DNA from: Gordonia rubripertincta
GTDB lineage: Bacteria > Actinomycetota > Actinomycetes > Mycobacteriales > Mycobacteriaceae
Reading direction: 5' to 3'
Length of the DNA: 64,000 nucleotides
NCBI RefSeq assembly: GCF_038024875.1
Contig: NZ_CP136136.1
Span: forward strand, 4,340,001-4,404,000
Below are positions 33,608 to 41,716 of the stretch, piece by piece (within the stretch, counting starts at the first letter, position 1; each line of letters begins with the position of its first letter). The notes beneath the pieces were generated by a model. That model made no database searches. It was not told the origin of the DNA and worked only from the letters and a program-made list of their open reading frames with translations. A program made the translations under genes and the position numbers.

Positions 33608-36455
33608 GTCTCGGTCCGGTGTCCCGCCTGTCGGGCACCGGGCCGACGCGTATCTGGGCATTGAGCACCGACGCGCCGTCGACCGACACCAGGATCGGGT
33701 CGCAGAGCACCTCACGCACCTCGGGGATGTCGTCGACGAGGGTGGAGATCCGCAGCAGCAGGTCGACGAGCGCCTCCTTGTCGGCCGGTTCCTCACCCCG
33801 ATAGCCGGAGAGGAGCGGCGCCGAACGCGGTTCGTCGATCAGCTCACGGGCGTCGAACTCGGTGAGCGGGATCGCCCGGTAGCCGTGGTCGCCGAGCAGG
33901 TCGAAGGTCCGCCCCGACAGTCCGAAAGAGATCACCGAACCGAAGGACTGGTCGTCGCGGACGCGGATGACCGTGCCGACACCCTTCGGGGCCATCTTCT
34001 GCACGTGCAGGACGTGGTCGCCGGTCAGTTCGCTCAGCTCGGCGAACGCGTTCACGACCGCGGTCGCGTCGGGCAGGTCCAGCCGGGCGCCCTCACGATC
34101 CAGGCGTCCCCGCCATTTGGGCGAGGTGGCCTTCACGGCGACCGGGAAACCGAGCTCGCGAGCCGCCGCCGACGCCTCGTGCATCGTCCTGACCTCACGG
34201 AACGGGACGACCGAGATGCCGTACCAGCGCAGCAGTTTCGCCGAGTCCACCTGGCCGAGGAGACGATCCGACGACTGCCCGTCGGAGGCCATCGCCTCGC
34301 GCACGTACATGCGGGCCGCCTCGGGGTCGGTGCCCTCGGCCCGATGGACCACCGACTCCGGACGCATCTTCCACTTGGCGTACTGCCAGGCGCGCGCCAG
34401 TGATGCGGCGGCGCGTTCCGGGCTGGCGTACGACGGGATGGACCCGCGTTCGGGCAGACCGTTAGGACCGGGCTTCGTGAGACCCGGCGGGATGCCGTCG
34501 ACCGCGAGGAACGTCGTGACGATCGGCTTGTCACCGTCCGCGCCGGGCGTGTTCGCCGCCGCCATGAGCGCGCGGGCGTGCCAGTCGGCGTCCACGGCCA
34601 CCGGCGGGACGAAGACGACGATGATCGCGTCGACACCGGTGTCGGTCATCGCCGCGGACACGGCATCCTCGAACAGTTCCTCCGACGCGCCCGCGCCGAG
34701 ATCGATGTTGTCGACCACTTCCAGGCCGCCGTTGCGCGCGTGGTCGGCGGCGAGGCTCCCCAACACCGACGAGTTGCCGATGATCCGCACGCGCGGTCCG
34801 CGCGGAAGCGGTTGATAGGCGAACAATGCCGCGCAGTCGAAGAGTTCGGGGATCGTGTCGACCTGGATGACACCGGCCTGTTCGAGCATCATGCGTGCGA
34901 TCTGGTCGTCGAAGTTGGCCGTCGACCGGGCGGCGCGGACCGGGCTCATCGCGCCGGCGCCCGACTTCACCGCGACGATCGGCTTGGCCCGCGACACCCG
35001 CCGCGAGATGCGGGAGAACTTGCGCGGGTTACCGAAGCTCTCGAGATAGAGCAGGATCACGTCGGTCGAGGCGTCGCTGTCCCAGTACTGCAGGAGGTCG
35101 TTGCCGGAGACGTCGGCACGATTGCCGGCGGAGACGAACGTCGACAATCCGATCTGCCGCCGTGCCGCGGTGTCGAGGATCGCGATGCCCAGTGCACCGG
35201 ACTGACAGAAGAACCCCACCCGGCCGGCCGCCGGGATGCGCGGTGCGAGTGTGGCGTTGAGCGCGATTCCGGCGTCGTTGTTGGCCACACCCAGCGCGTT
35301 CGGGCCGACGAGACGCATACCGTGTTCCCGGACCTGCGCGACGAGGCGACGCTCGTTCTCCAGACCCTCCTCCTCGCCGGAGTCACCGAATCCGGACGAC
35401 ACGACGACGAGCGTCCGCACACCCTTCACGAGGCAGTCGTCGAGGACGTCGTCGACCCGGGACGCCGGGACCGCGACCACGGCGAGGTCGACCGGGTCCG
35501 GGATGTCGCGGACCGTCTCGTAGGCGCGGATGCCGCGGACCGACGGCGGCCGTTCGCGGGTGCGCCGCCGGTTCGGGGTCGCCGGGCGGCCGACACGCTC
35601 AGAACCCGGGCGGTCGGGCTCCTCGTCGACGCGGGCGGGCCCGTTCACCGGGAACACCGGCCCGGTGAACCCACCGGCGATGATGTTGGCGAGCAACGCG
35701 TTTCCGACCTTGTTCGGGTCGGTCGACGCACCGATCACCGCGACCGAGGTGGGGCGCAGCAGGTTCGCGACGCTGCGGGCCTCGGACGCGTTCTCGCGGG
35801 CGTTGCGCACCGACAGCAGCGCCTCGGTCGGGTCGATCAGGAACTCCACGTGCACCGTCGAGCCGTCGAAGCTCCGTGCGAGCTGGTAACCGGCGTCGCG
35901 GAACACGGCGACCATGTTCGGGTTCTCGCTGAGCACCTCGGCCTCGAAACGGGTGAAACCGTTCTCGGCCGCGGCGCCGGCGAGGTGTTCGAGCAGGATC
36001 GGTCCGAGACCGCGTCCCTGGTGTTCGTCGGCGACGACGAAGGCCACCTCGGCCGATTCCGGCTTGCCGTCGAAGGCGAGTCCCTCGTAGATGCCGACGG
36101 CGATGATCTCGCCACCGAGCACGGCGACGATCGCGACGCGCTGCTGATGGTCGACGGTTGTCATCCGTGCCACCTCGCGCGGCGGCAGCGTGGGCGTCGG
36201 GCCGAAATACCGCATGTAGCGGGTGCGTTCGGAGAGCTTGGAATGGAAGGCGACGATCCGCTCGGCGTCGTCGGGGACGATCGGCCGCAGGTGGACCACC
36301 CCACCGTCGGAGGCGAGCACGTCGGCGATCCAGTGCCGCGGATAGTCCCAGGCACTACGGGGCTCGGGCTGATCGGCCAGTGTCTCCGGCGCAGTCTGGG
36401 TTTCCGCCGCAGTCTGGGTTTGCTCTGGGTTGGACGACACGTCCTGATCAGTCAC
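33597..36455 (-). CDS. pat: Protein lysine acetyltransferase Pat: GNAT fused to acyl-CoA synthetase domain
   Basis: 952 residues. An N-terminal GNAT domain (about 50-205) contains the acetyl-CoA loop HQGRGLGPILLEHL near 145-158. An ADP-forming acyl-CoA synthetase-like region follows: CoA-binding domain from about 225 (PTSVAVIGASTDPNKVGNAL), ligase domain with FFCQSGALGIAILDTAARR, and a C-terminal ATP-grasp part (FPVAVKATSPKWRGRLDREG). In such Pat enzymes the synthetase part senses metabolites and the GNAT domain acetylates proteins such as acetyl-CoA synthetase. GNAT at the N-terminus is the arrangement known from Streptomyces PatA. GTG 36455 (CGGAGG site) overlaps the acuC stop by eight bases. 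Confidence 0.87.
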   Translation of the reverse strand: MTDQDVSSNPEQTQTAAETQTAPETLADQPEPRSAWDYPRHWIADVLASDGGVVHLRPIVPDDAERIVAFHSKLSERTRYMRYFGPTPTLPPREVARMTTVDHQQRVAIVAVLGGEIIAVGIYEGLAFDGKPESAEVAFVVADEHQGRGLGPILLEHLAGAAAENGFTRFEAEVLSENPNMVAVFRDAGYQLARSFDGSTVHVEFLIDPTEALLSVRNARENASEARSVANLLRPTSVAVIGASTDPNKVGNALLANIIAGGFTGPVFPVNGPARVDEEPDRPGSERVGRPATPNRRRTRERPPSVRGIRAYETVRDIPDPVDLAVVAVPASRVDDVLDDCLVKGVRTLVVVSSGFGDSGEEEGLENERRLVAQVREHGMRLVGPNALGVANNDAGIALNATLAPRIPAAGRVGFFCQSGALGIAILDTAARRQIGLSTFVSAGNRADVSGNDLLQYWDSDASTDVILLYLESFGNPRKFSRISRRVSRAKPIVAVKSGAGAMSPVRAARSTANFDDQIARMMLEQAGVIQVDTIPELFDCAALFAYQPLPRGPRVRIIGNSSVLGSLAADHARNGGLEVVDNIDLGAGASEELFEDAVSAAMTDTGVDAIIVVFVPPVAVDADWHARALMAAANTPGADGDKPIVTTFLAVDGIPPGLTKPGPNGLPERGSIPSYASPERAAASLARAWQYAKWKMRPESVVHRAEGTDPEAARMYVREAMASDGQSSDRLLGQVDSAKLLRWYGISVVPFREVRTMHEASAAARELGFPVAVKATSPKWRGRLDREGARLDLPDATAVVNAFAELSELTGDHVLHVQKMAPKGVGTVIRVRDDQSFGSVISFGLSGRTFDLLGDHGYRAIPLTEFDARELIDEPRSAPLLSGYRGEEPADKEALVDLLLRISTLVDDIPEVREVLCDPILVSVDGASVLNAQIRVGPVPDRRDTGPRRLS

Positions 36456-37704
36456 GGGGATCCTCCGGGTCGAGACCGTGCAGAGGGTACACCGCGCGGC
36501 GGGTCGCGAGGATCGCGCGATCGGTCTGTCGCTGTGCTGTTGCACTCACCCCCTCGAAGGGCTCCTGCCCCGCATCGCCGTCCCACGGCTGATACTCCAC
36601 GTCGCCGCCGTCGCCCATCACCCCGACCGGCGGCCGCGCGTAGTCGGAGTGCACCTGGGTGGAGATCTGTTCGGCTGTGGCGCACCAGGATTCGTCGATC
36701 GTCGTGGTGGGGTCGATCTCCCGGTCGAGGGCCACGCCGAGCAGGTGCGTCCAACTGCGGGGCACCACGTTGACGACGCCGTAGCCACCGCCGCCGACCG
36801 CGATCCACCGTCCCTCGCAGTACTTGTCGGCAAGATCACGCATCGCGATCATTGCCGCGCGCTGCCCCTCGACGGTGAGCGACAGGTCGGTGAGGGGATC
36901 GGCGCGATGACTGTCGGCGCCGCACTGGCTGACGATGATCTGTGGTTTGAACTCAGCGATGAGCGACGGCACGACGGCGTGGAAAGCCCGCAGCCACAGG
37001 CGATCCTCGGTGTTGGGCATCAGCGCGAGGTTGACCGCACTCCCCTGCGCGTCGCCGTCGCCGACCTCGGTCGGCCAGCCCGTCCCCGGCCACAGCGTCG
37101 CGGGATGCTGGTGCAGCGAGACCGTCATCACGCGCGGATCCGCCGCGAACTCCACCTGGACGCCGTCGCCGTGGTGGGCGTCGACGTCGATGTAGGCGAT
37201 CCGGTCGAAGCCCTTGTCCAACAGGTATCGGATGGCGATCGCGCAGTCGTTGTAGATGCAGAACCCGGCGGCCCGGGCCTTCATCGCGTGGTGCATGCCG
37301 CCGCCGATGTTGACCGCGCGGGTCGCGGCACCGGACGCGACGGTCTGCGCGGCGGCCAGCGTCCCGCCGACGAGGAGGCGAGCGGCCTCGTGCATCCCGG
37401 CGAACACGGGGTTGTCGGCGTCGCCCAGTCCGAACAGTCGCTCGAGCAGCGGTCCCGACAGCGATGCGGTTCCGGAACCCACGGCACGGACGGCGTCGAT
37501 GTAGTCCCGGGTGTGCACCACGGTGAGGGCGTCGTCGTCGATGGCCTGCGGGGGCACGGTCTCGACGTCGTCGAGCACCCCGAGGCTCTGGGCGAGGGTC
37601 ATCGTGAGCGCGAGCCTCACGGGATTCATCGGGTGGGTGTGGGCCCACCGGTAGGACAGGAAGTCCTCGCTCCAGATGACGGCCGTCGTGGAAGTGTCGG
37701 TCAC
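36448..37704 (-). CDS. acuC: Acetoin utilisation-type protein deacetylase AcuC (HDAC fold)
   Basis: 418 residues, class I histone-deacetylase-like zinc hydrolase. Motifs: GGGMHHAMKARAAGFCIYND, zinc ligands in YIDVDAHHGDGVQVEF (D-x-H), the third ligand Asp in SQCGADSHRADPL, and VGGGGYG at the active-site rim. In Bacillus AcuC deacetylates acetyl-CoA synthetase and so reverses AcuA. Here it overlaps pat, the probable acetylating enzyme. A TAGCCT -10 seven bases before GTG 37704 implies a leaderless mRNA for the pair. The C-terminal 80 residues are acidic and variable. Confidence 0.92.
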   Translation of the reverse strand: MTDTSTTAVIWSEDFLSYRWAHTHPMNPVRLALTMTLAQSLGVLDDVETVPPQAIDDDALTVVHTRDYIDAVRAVGSGTASLSGPLLERLFGLGDADNPVFAGMHEAARLLVGGTLAAAQTVASGAATRAVNIGGGMHHAMKARAAGFCIYNDCAIAIRYLLDKGFDRIAYIDVDAHHGDGVQVEFAADPRVMTVSLHQHPATLWPGTGWPTEVGDGDAQGSAVNLALMPNTEDRLWLRAFHAVVPSLIAEFKPQIIVSQCGADSHRADPLTDLSLTVEGQRAAMIAMRDLADKYCEGRWIAVGGGGYGVVNVVPRSWTHLLGVALDREIDPTTTIDESWCATAEQISTQVHSDYARPPVGVMGDGGDVEYQPWDGDAGQEPFEGVSATAQRQTDRAILATRRAVYPLHGLDPEDPRD

Positions 37705-37711
37705 AGGGTTC

Positions 37712-37717
37712 AGGCTA
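37712..37717 (-). promoter_or_regulatory. -10 element of leaderless acuC-pat promoter
   Basis: TAGCCT on the minus strand with seven bases before the GTG at 37704. It supports that GTG as the true start. Confidence 0.55.
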
Positions 37718-37810
37718 GTGGTTCAGCTCGCGGGCGGGTGCACGATGTCGGTTCGACCACATGTGGGTACGGTCGGGGTCGTCGTCAGGGTCCGCGGGTG
37801 CGTGAGAGGG

Positions 37811-37838
37811 CTGTCACCGTGGGCGAACAGGGTAATCT
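37811..37838 (+). promoter_or_regulatory. ideR promoter
   Basis: CTGTCA (37811-37816), 16-base spacer and TAATCT (37833-37838), a plausible SigA promoter about 28 bases before the start codon. I see no iron box (TTAGGTTAGGCTAACC type) in the divergent ideR/acuC region. Confidence 0.5.
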
Positions 37839-37865
37839 TGGCGGGGACGAAAGGGATTGGGCACA

Positions 37866-38576
37866 GTGAACGATCTGGTTGACACCACCGAGATGTATCT
37901 GCGGACGATCTACGACCTCGAAGAAGAGGGAATCGTGCCGCTGCGGGCGCGTATCGCCGAGCGCCTGGACCAAAGCGGCCCGACCGTCTCTCAGACCGTC
38001 GCCCGGATGGAGCGCGACGGACTCCTGCGCGTCGCCGGCGACCGCCATCTCGAACTGACCGAGCGCGGCCGTTCGCTGGCCGTCGCGGTCATGCGCAAGC
38101 ACCGCCTGGCCGAGCGGCTCCTGGTCGACGTCATCGGCATGCCCTGGGATCAGGTCCACGAGGAGGCCTGCCGCTGGGAACACGTGATGAGCGAGAACGT
38201 GGAGCGCCGTCTGCTCGCCGTGCTCGAGTACCCGACGACCTCGCCGTACGGCAACCCGATCCCGGGCCTTGATCTGCTCGGCGTCGAGGTTCCCTCGACC
38301 GACGACGGTGCGACCCGGATCGCTGATCTGCCCGCGGGCGACACCGTGGCGGTCATCGTGCGGCGACTGTCCGAGCACGCACAGTCCGATGTGGGTCTCA
38401 TCTCGCATCTGCGGGAGGCCGGTGTGGTCCCGAACGCCCGCGTGACGGTGACCAACGTCGCCGGCACCATCACGATCAACACACCCGGACACGAGGGCCT
38501 GGAGCTCTCCGCCGACATGGCGCATTCGGTTTTCGTCGAGAAGGTCGTCGAGAAGTCTGACGCAGCAAAAGTCTGA
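37866..38576 (+). CDS. ideR: Iron-dependent repressor IdeR (DtxR family)
   Basis: 236 residues. The start VNDLVDTTEMYLRTIYDLEE reproduces canonical IdeR numbering, and all metal ligands fall in place: site 1 H79, E83, H98; site 2 M10, C102, E105, H106. The winged helix is in RARIAERLDQSGPTVSQTVARMER (about 27-50), and the C-terminal SH3-like domain starts near 150. It represses siderophore genes and activates iron storage when loaded with Fe(II). GTG 37866 is preferred over the in-frame TTG at 37857. The stop codon sits inside a 16-base tandem repeat. Orthologue: Rv2711, which also follows sigB. Confidence 0.95.
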   Translation: MNDLVDTTEMYLRTIYDLEEEGIVPLRARIAERLDQSGPTVSQTVARMERDGLLRVAGDRHLELTERGRSLAVAVMRKHRLAERLLVDVIGMPWDQVHEEACRWEHVMSENVERRLLAVLEYPTTSPYGNPIPGLDLLGVEVPSTDDGATRIADLPAGDTVAVIVRRLSEHAQSDVGLISHLREAGVVPNARVTVTNVAGTITINTPGHEGLELSADMAHSVFVEKVVEKSDAAKV

Positions 38577-38600
38577 CGCAGCAAGAGACTGACACAGGAA
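38553..38600. repeat. 16-bp tandem repeat across the ideR stop codon
   Basis: AAGTCTGACGCAGCAA at 38553-38568 is repeated exactly at 38569-38584, with a degenerate third copy (GAGACTGACACAGGAA) at 38585-38600. The ideR TGA lies in the second copy, so the last residues SDAAKV arise from the duplication. Confidence 0.85.
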
Positions 38601-38612
38601 GCGTTCCCGAGA

Positions 38613-39707
38613 TCACCCGGCGGCCCGCCGGGTGATCTCTGGCATCTGCACCCCGAGTTCGCGGGCGGTTCCGTAGGAGCCGTCGATCATCTCCCACAGC
38701 ATCGTCGGCCGGACGCCGGCCCGCAGGGCGGTGTCGAGGAGGCCGGCCAGCTTCGCATCGGGGTCGGATTCGAGGGCGACGTCGAGGGCGACCCCGGCGT
38801 ATGCCCCTTCTCCACCGATGTAGTGCAGGTGCGCCAGAAGGGTGGCGGCTCCGGCCCGCCCGGGTCCGGTGAGGCGCCGGGTGAGTTCCCGCCAGACGGA
38901 TTCGGCGTCTTCGCGTAGGTCGGTGACGGCGAGCGCGAGGACGGCGTCGCGGACCGGGGGGCGTCGGACGGCCTGTTCCAGCACGGCGACCTCTGCGCAG
39001 TCCAGCGGTCCCCCGCCGTGTGCGACCGATCCGATCGTGAGATCCAGCAGGTGCGCGTCGGACATCGCGTGTCCGAGCGGCACGACGCCGCGGTCGTCGC
39101 AGTCCGGGCAGGGTCGTGCGGTGCTGCATTCGCCGGGAACGGGTTCGAGCATGGCCCGCATCTCCGACCGGCGCGGCAGGATACGTCGCCCGGACTTCAC
39201 CGCCTCGGCGATGGCGGTCGGGCAGGTCTGCGGATCGTCGAGGACGCCCTCGCGGTCGTCGAGCACGTCGACCGACCACGCCTGCCCGTCGGGACACCAG
39301 ATCACCGACCATGCCGCACCGGGATCGAAGGCGGACAGAACGAATCCGGCGGCGACACCCCCGATCGCGTCGAAGTGGCGGTCGGCGATCGCGAGTACCC
39401 GTCGATACCGGGGATCGTCGGCCGGGTAGCGGTCGTCGGCGATGACCGCCACCACCTCGTCGGCGCCGTAGGAGTGGGTGATCGCCCCGAGTCCCGCGAG
39501 CACGGTCGACAGCTCGGAGGTCGGTTCGCCGGTGTCGCCGAGGGCGAGGTCGTGGCGCATGGTGGCCGAGATCCCCCGGTCGGGCGCGAAGGCGACCACG
39601 ATGATCGAACGCTCCGGAATGAAGCCGAGCAACGCCGGGATCGCTGTCAGAAGTGTCGTCGGGTCGATGGGGTCACGGACGGGTCGGGAGGACGCGAAGG
39701 CGGACAT
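38613..39707 (-). CDS. DUF4192 domain protein
   Basis: A 364-residue actinobacterial protein of unknown function. The family start IDPTTLLTAIPALLGFIPERSIIVVAF is at residues 12-38. A cysteine-rich insert (CSTARPCPDCDDRG) near residue 200 may bind metal. The remainder is helical (RDAVLALAVTDLREDAESVWRELTRRL). ATG 39707 gives MSAFASSRPVRDP; the frame remains open to 39917 but through the neighbouring lipoprotein gene. There is no clear ribosome site. It converges on ideR. Confidence 0.8.
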   Translation of the reverse strand: MSAFASSRPVRDPIDPTTLLTAIPALLGFIPERSIIVVAFAPDRGISATMRHDLALGDTGEPTSELSTVLAGLGAITHSYGADEVVAVIADDRYPADDPRYRRVLAIADRHFDAIGGVAAGFVLSAFDPGAAWSVIWCPDGQAWSVDVLDDREGVLDDPQTCPTAIAEAVKSGRRILPRRSEMRAMLEPVPGECSTARPCPDCDDRGVVPLGHAMSDAHLLDLTIGSVAHGGGPLDCAEVAVLEQAVRRPPVRDAVLALAVTDLREDAESVWRELTRRLTGPGRAGAATLLAHLHYIGGEGAYAGVALDVALESDPDAKLAGLLDTALRAGVRPTMLWEMIDGSYGTARELGVQMPEITRRAAG

Positions 39708-39755
39708 GCACGAAGCATCGGCCGCGGAACGCCATCTCGACGGTGCGCGGGATGA

Positions 39756-39787
39756 CCTGTGGACAACTGCCGCAGCCCGTCCACAGG
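39756..39787 (-). terminator. 9-bp inverted repeat downstream of the lipoprotein gene (contains DnaA-box sequence)
   Basis: CCTGTGGAC and GTCCACAGG, separated by 14 bases, start 12 bases after the lipoprotein stop, so a weak terminator is the simplest reading. The left arm plus the next two bases (39758-39766) is TGTGGACAA, the complement of TTGTCCACA, the actinobacterial DnaA-box consensus. It also lies about 50 bases upstream of the DUF4192 start. Confidence 0.45.
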
Positions 39788-39798
39788 ACGTGATCGTG

Positions 39799-40515
39799 TC
39801 AGCCGAAGGCGGCGGACACCGCCTTGGTGAACAGCTCGTCGAGCGCCGCCGAATCCTCCGCGGGCACCGGACCTGCTGCGGGCCAACGATATTCGGCGTA
39901 CACGCGCACCCCGTCACGCTCGCCGATCAGGGCGAGCGAGCTGGTGGTGACGGGTGCTGTGCCACCGCCGGTGACGATGGTGCGGCGGATTGTCGCCGTG
40001 TCGACGCCGTCACGTGCGGGCGGGGCGGGCGGAACCTCGGTGGTGACCGTCGACGACGCGCCGAACGTGGTCGTCGTCAGTTCCGGGCACTTCTCGGCGC
40101 GCTGCACGACCTCGGCGAGCGGGGTGTCGACGTGGGCGACGACGGTGGTCAGGGTCGAGCGTTCCGCGGTGCCCGGACCGAGGAGGGCGACGGCGCCGTC
40201 GGCAGAGACCGGGGCGGGTGCGCACTCGGGTGGAGAGACCTCGGTGTTCTCCCCCTGCCCCGGCGCCGGACCACCGGTCACGTCGGCCAGGGCGCTGCCC
40301 ACCGCCTGGGGTGGGATCGGGCTCGCCGGACCGCCCGGGAAGTCCGACGCCGCCACCGACCTGGACGAGAGGTCGGGATTCGCCGGCTCGGCGTCTCCCA
40401 CGATCGAACACGCCGAGAGGACACCGCCGGCGAGAACAGCGCAGGCAGCGGCCAGCACGAGCACAGGAGGGCGGCGTCCGGAGGACGTTCGGGGTGCAGA
40501 GGTTGCCGGGGTCAC
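39799..40515 (-). CDS. Predicted lipoprotein, function unknown
   Basis: 238 residues. A hydrophobic signal (PVLVLAAACAVLAGGVL) ends in lipobox LSAC with C36 as the lipidated residue. The mature protein starts with a low-complexity linker and has two further cysteines near residues 98 and 143 that could form a disulfide. Many Thr/Val-rich strands (STLTTVVAHV, TTTTFGASSTVTTEV) suggest a beta-rich extracytoplasmic domain like that of mycobacterial lipoproteins with PknH-sensor or LpqN-type folds, but I cannot assign the family. The GTG at 40515 opens MTPATSAPRTSSGRRPP. Confidence 0.7.
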   Translation of the reverse strand: MTPATSAPRTSSGRRPPVLVLAAACAVLAGGVLSACSIVGDAEPANPDLSSRSVAASDFPGGPASPIPPQAVGSALADVTGGPAPGQGENTEVSPPECAPAPVSADGAVALLGPGTAERSTLTTVVAHVDTPLAEVVQRAEKCPELTTTTFGASSTVTTEVPPAPPARDGVDTATIRRTIVTGGGTAPVTTSSLALIGERDGVRVYAEYRWPAAGPVPAEDSAALDELFTKAVSAAFG

Positions 40516-40718
40516 AGCGATCTACTGTGCCACCGCCGTCGTCAGCGCACGCGGGTGACACACCCGAGGAGGGAATCCCTGGCGCGACGTTGTCGTTGCA
40601 TATTCGGTGTCCCGCCGGACGCCGGTGCTCAACCGCGACCGGAGGTGCGAGACAATGAGACATATGACGAGAATCCGGCCGTGCTGTGCCACGGCCGCCA
40701 CGTACAAGGAGGGATGAC

Positions 40719-41696
40719 GTGGACGAGCAACCTGCGCGGAACGACGCGCTGTACGAACTCGCCTTTCCCGCTCCGCAGGTCACCCGCGCCGACGGCACGG
40801 GTCCGGTTCTGATCCATGCCCTGGAGGGGTTCGCCGACGCGGGCCACGCTGTCGCCCTCGCGGCCGCCCACCTCCGGGACAGCCTGGAGTCGGAACTGGT
40901 CGCGACGTTCTCGTCCGACGAGCTGATGGACTACCGCTCCCGCCGCCCGACGATCTCGTTCAGCGGTGAGACCTTCACCGAGGTCGAGATGCCGGCGCTG
41001 ACCCTGCACGCGATCCGCGACAACTCGGGCAAGGGTTTCCTGCTGCTGGCCGGCGCCGAACCCGATCTGCGGTGGGAGCAGTTCGTCGACGCGGTGCGCC
41101 GCCTGTCCGACCGGCTGGGCGTCACCGATGTGATCGGACTCAACGCGATCCCGATGGCCGTGCCGCACACGCGTCCGCCGTCGATCACCGCGCACGGCAG
41201 CGACCCCGACGCCCTCGGCGACCTCCCCCGCTGGGGTTCGGCGATGAAGCTGCCCGCGAGCGCCTCGATGCTGCTCGAACTGCGGATGGGTGAGCACGAC
41301 TACCGGGCCTCCGGCCTGTCGGTCCACGTGCCGCACTACCTGGCGCAGACGAACTACCCGGCGGCCTCCGCGCGGCTCCTGTCCGCGGTCGCCGAGCTGG
41401 CCGGTCTCGACCTGCCGCTCGCCGCGCTCGAGAGCGCCGCGGAGAAGGTGCGTGCCCAGGTCGACACCGAGGTCGAGGGCAACTCCGAGATCGAGTCGGT
41501 CGTCGCCGCGCTGGAGACCCAGTACGACACCTTCACCCAGGCCGCCGAGGAGCGCGCGTCGTTGCTGGCCGCCGAGGAGTCGCTGCCCAGCGGCGACGAA
41601 CTGGGCGCCGAACTCGAGCGGTTCCTGGCCGAGCAGGTGGCCGAGCAGTCGAAGGACGACGAGCCCGGAGACGAGGGACCGCAATCGTCGATCTGA
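40719..41696 (+). CDS. PAC2 family protein
   Basis: 325 residues with the proteasome-assembly-chaperone-2 fold, equivalent to Rv2714. Blocks: VLIHALEGFADAGHAVALAAAHL near the N-terminus, ELMDYRSRRPTISFSGE, and VSVHVPHYLAQTNYPAASARLL-type segment (here GLSVHVPHYLAQTNYP). The C-terminal 80 residues are acidic and helical. The biochemical role of bacterial PAC2 proteins is not established. GTG 40719 has AAGGAGG. The downstream helicase gene begins 20 bases after its stop, so the two form an operon. Confidence 0.85.
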   Translation: MDEQPARNDALYELAFPAPQVTRADGTGPVLIHALEGFADAGHAVALAAAHLRDSLESELVATFSSDELMDYRSRRPTISFSGETFTEVEMPALTLHAIRDNSGKGFLLLAGAEPDLRWEQFVDAVRRLSDRLGVTDVIGLNAIPMAVPHTRPPSITAHGSDPDALGDLPRWGSAMKLPASASMLLELRMGEHDYRASGLSVHVPHYLAQTNYPAASARLLSAVAELAGLDLPLAALESAAEKVRAQVDTEVEGNSEIESVVAALETQYDTFTQAAEERASLLAAEESLPSGDELGAELERFLAEQVAEQSKDDEPGDEGPQSSI

Positions 41697-41716
41697 CCGC
41701 GAGCCCGACGGCCCTG

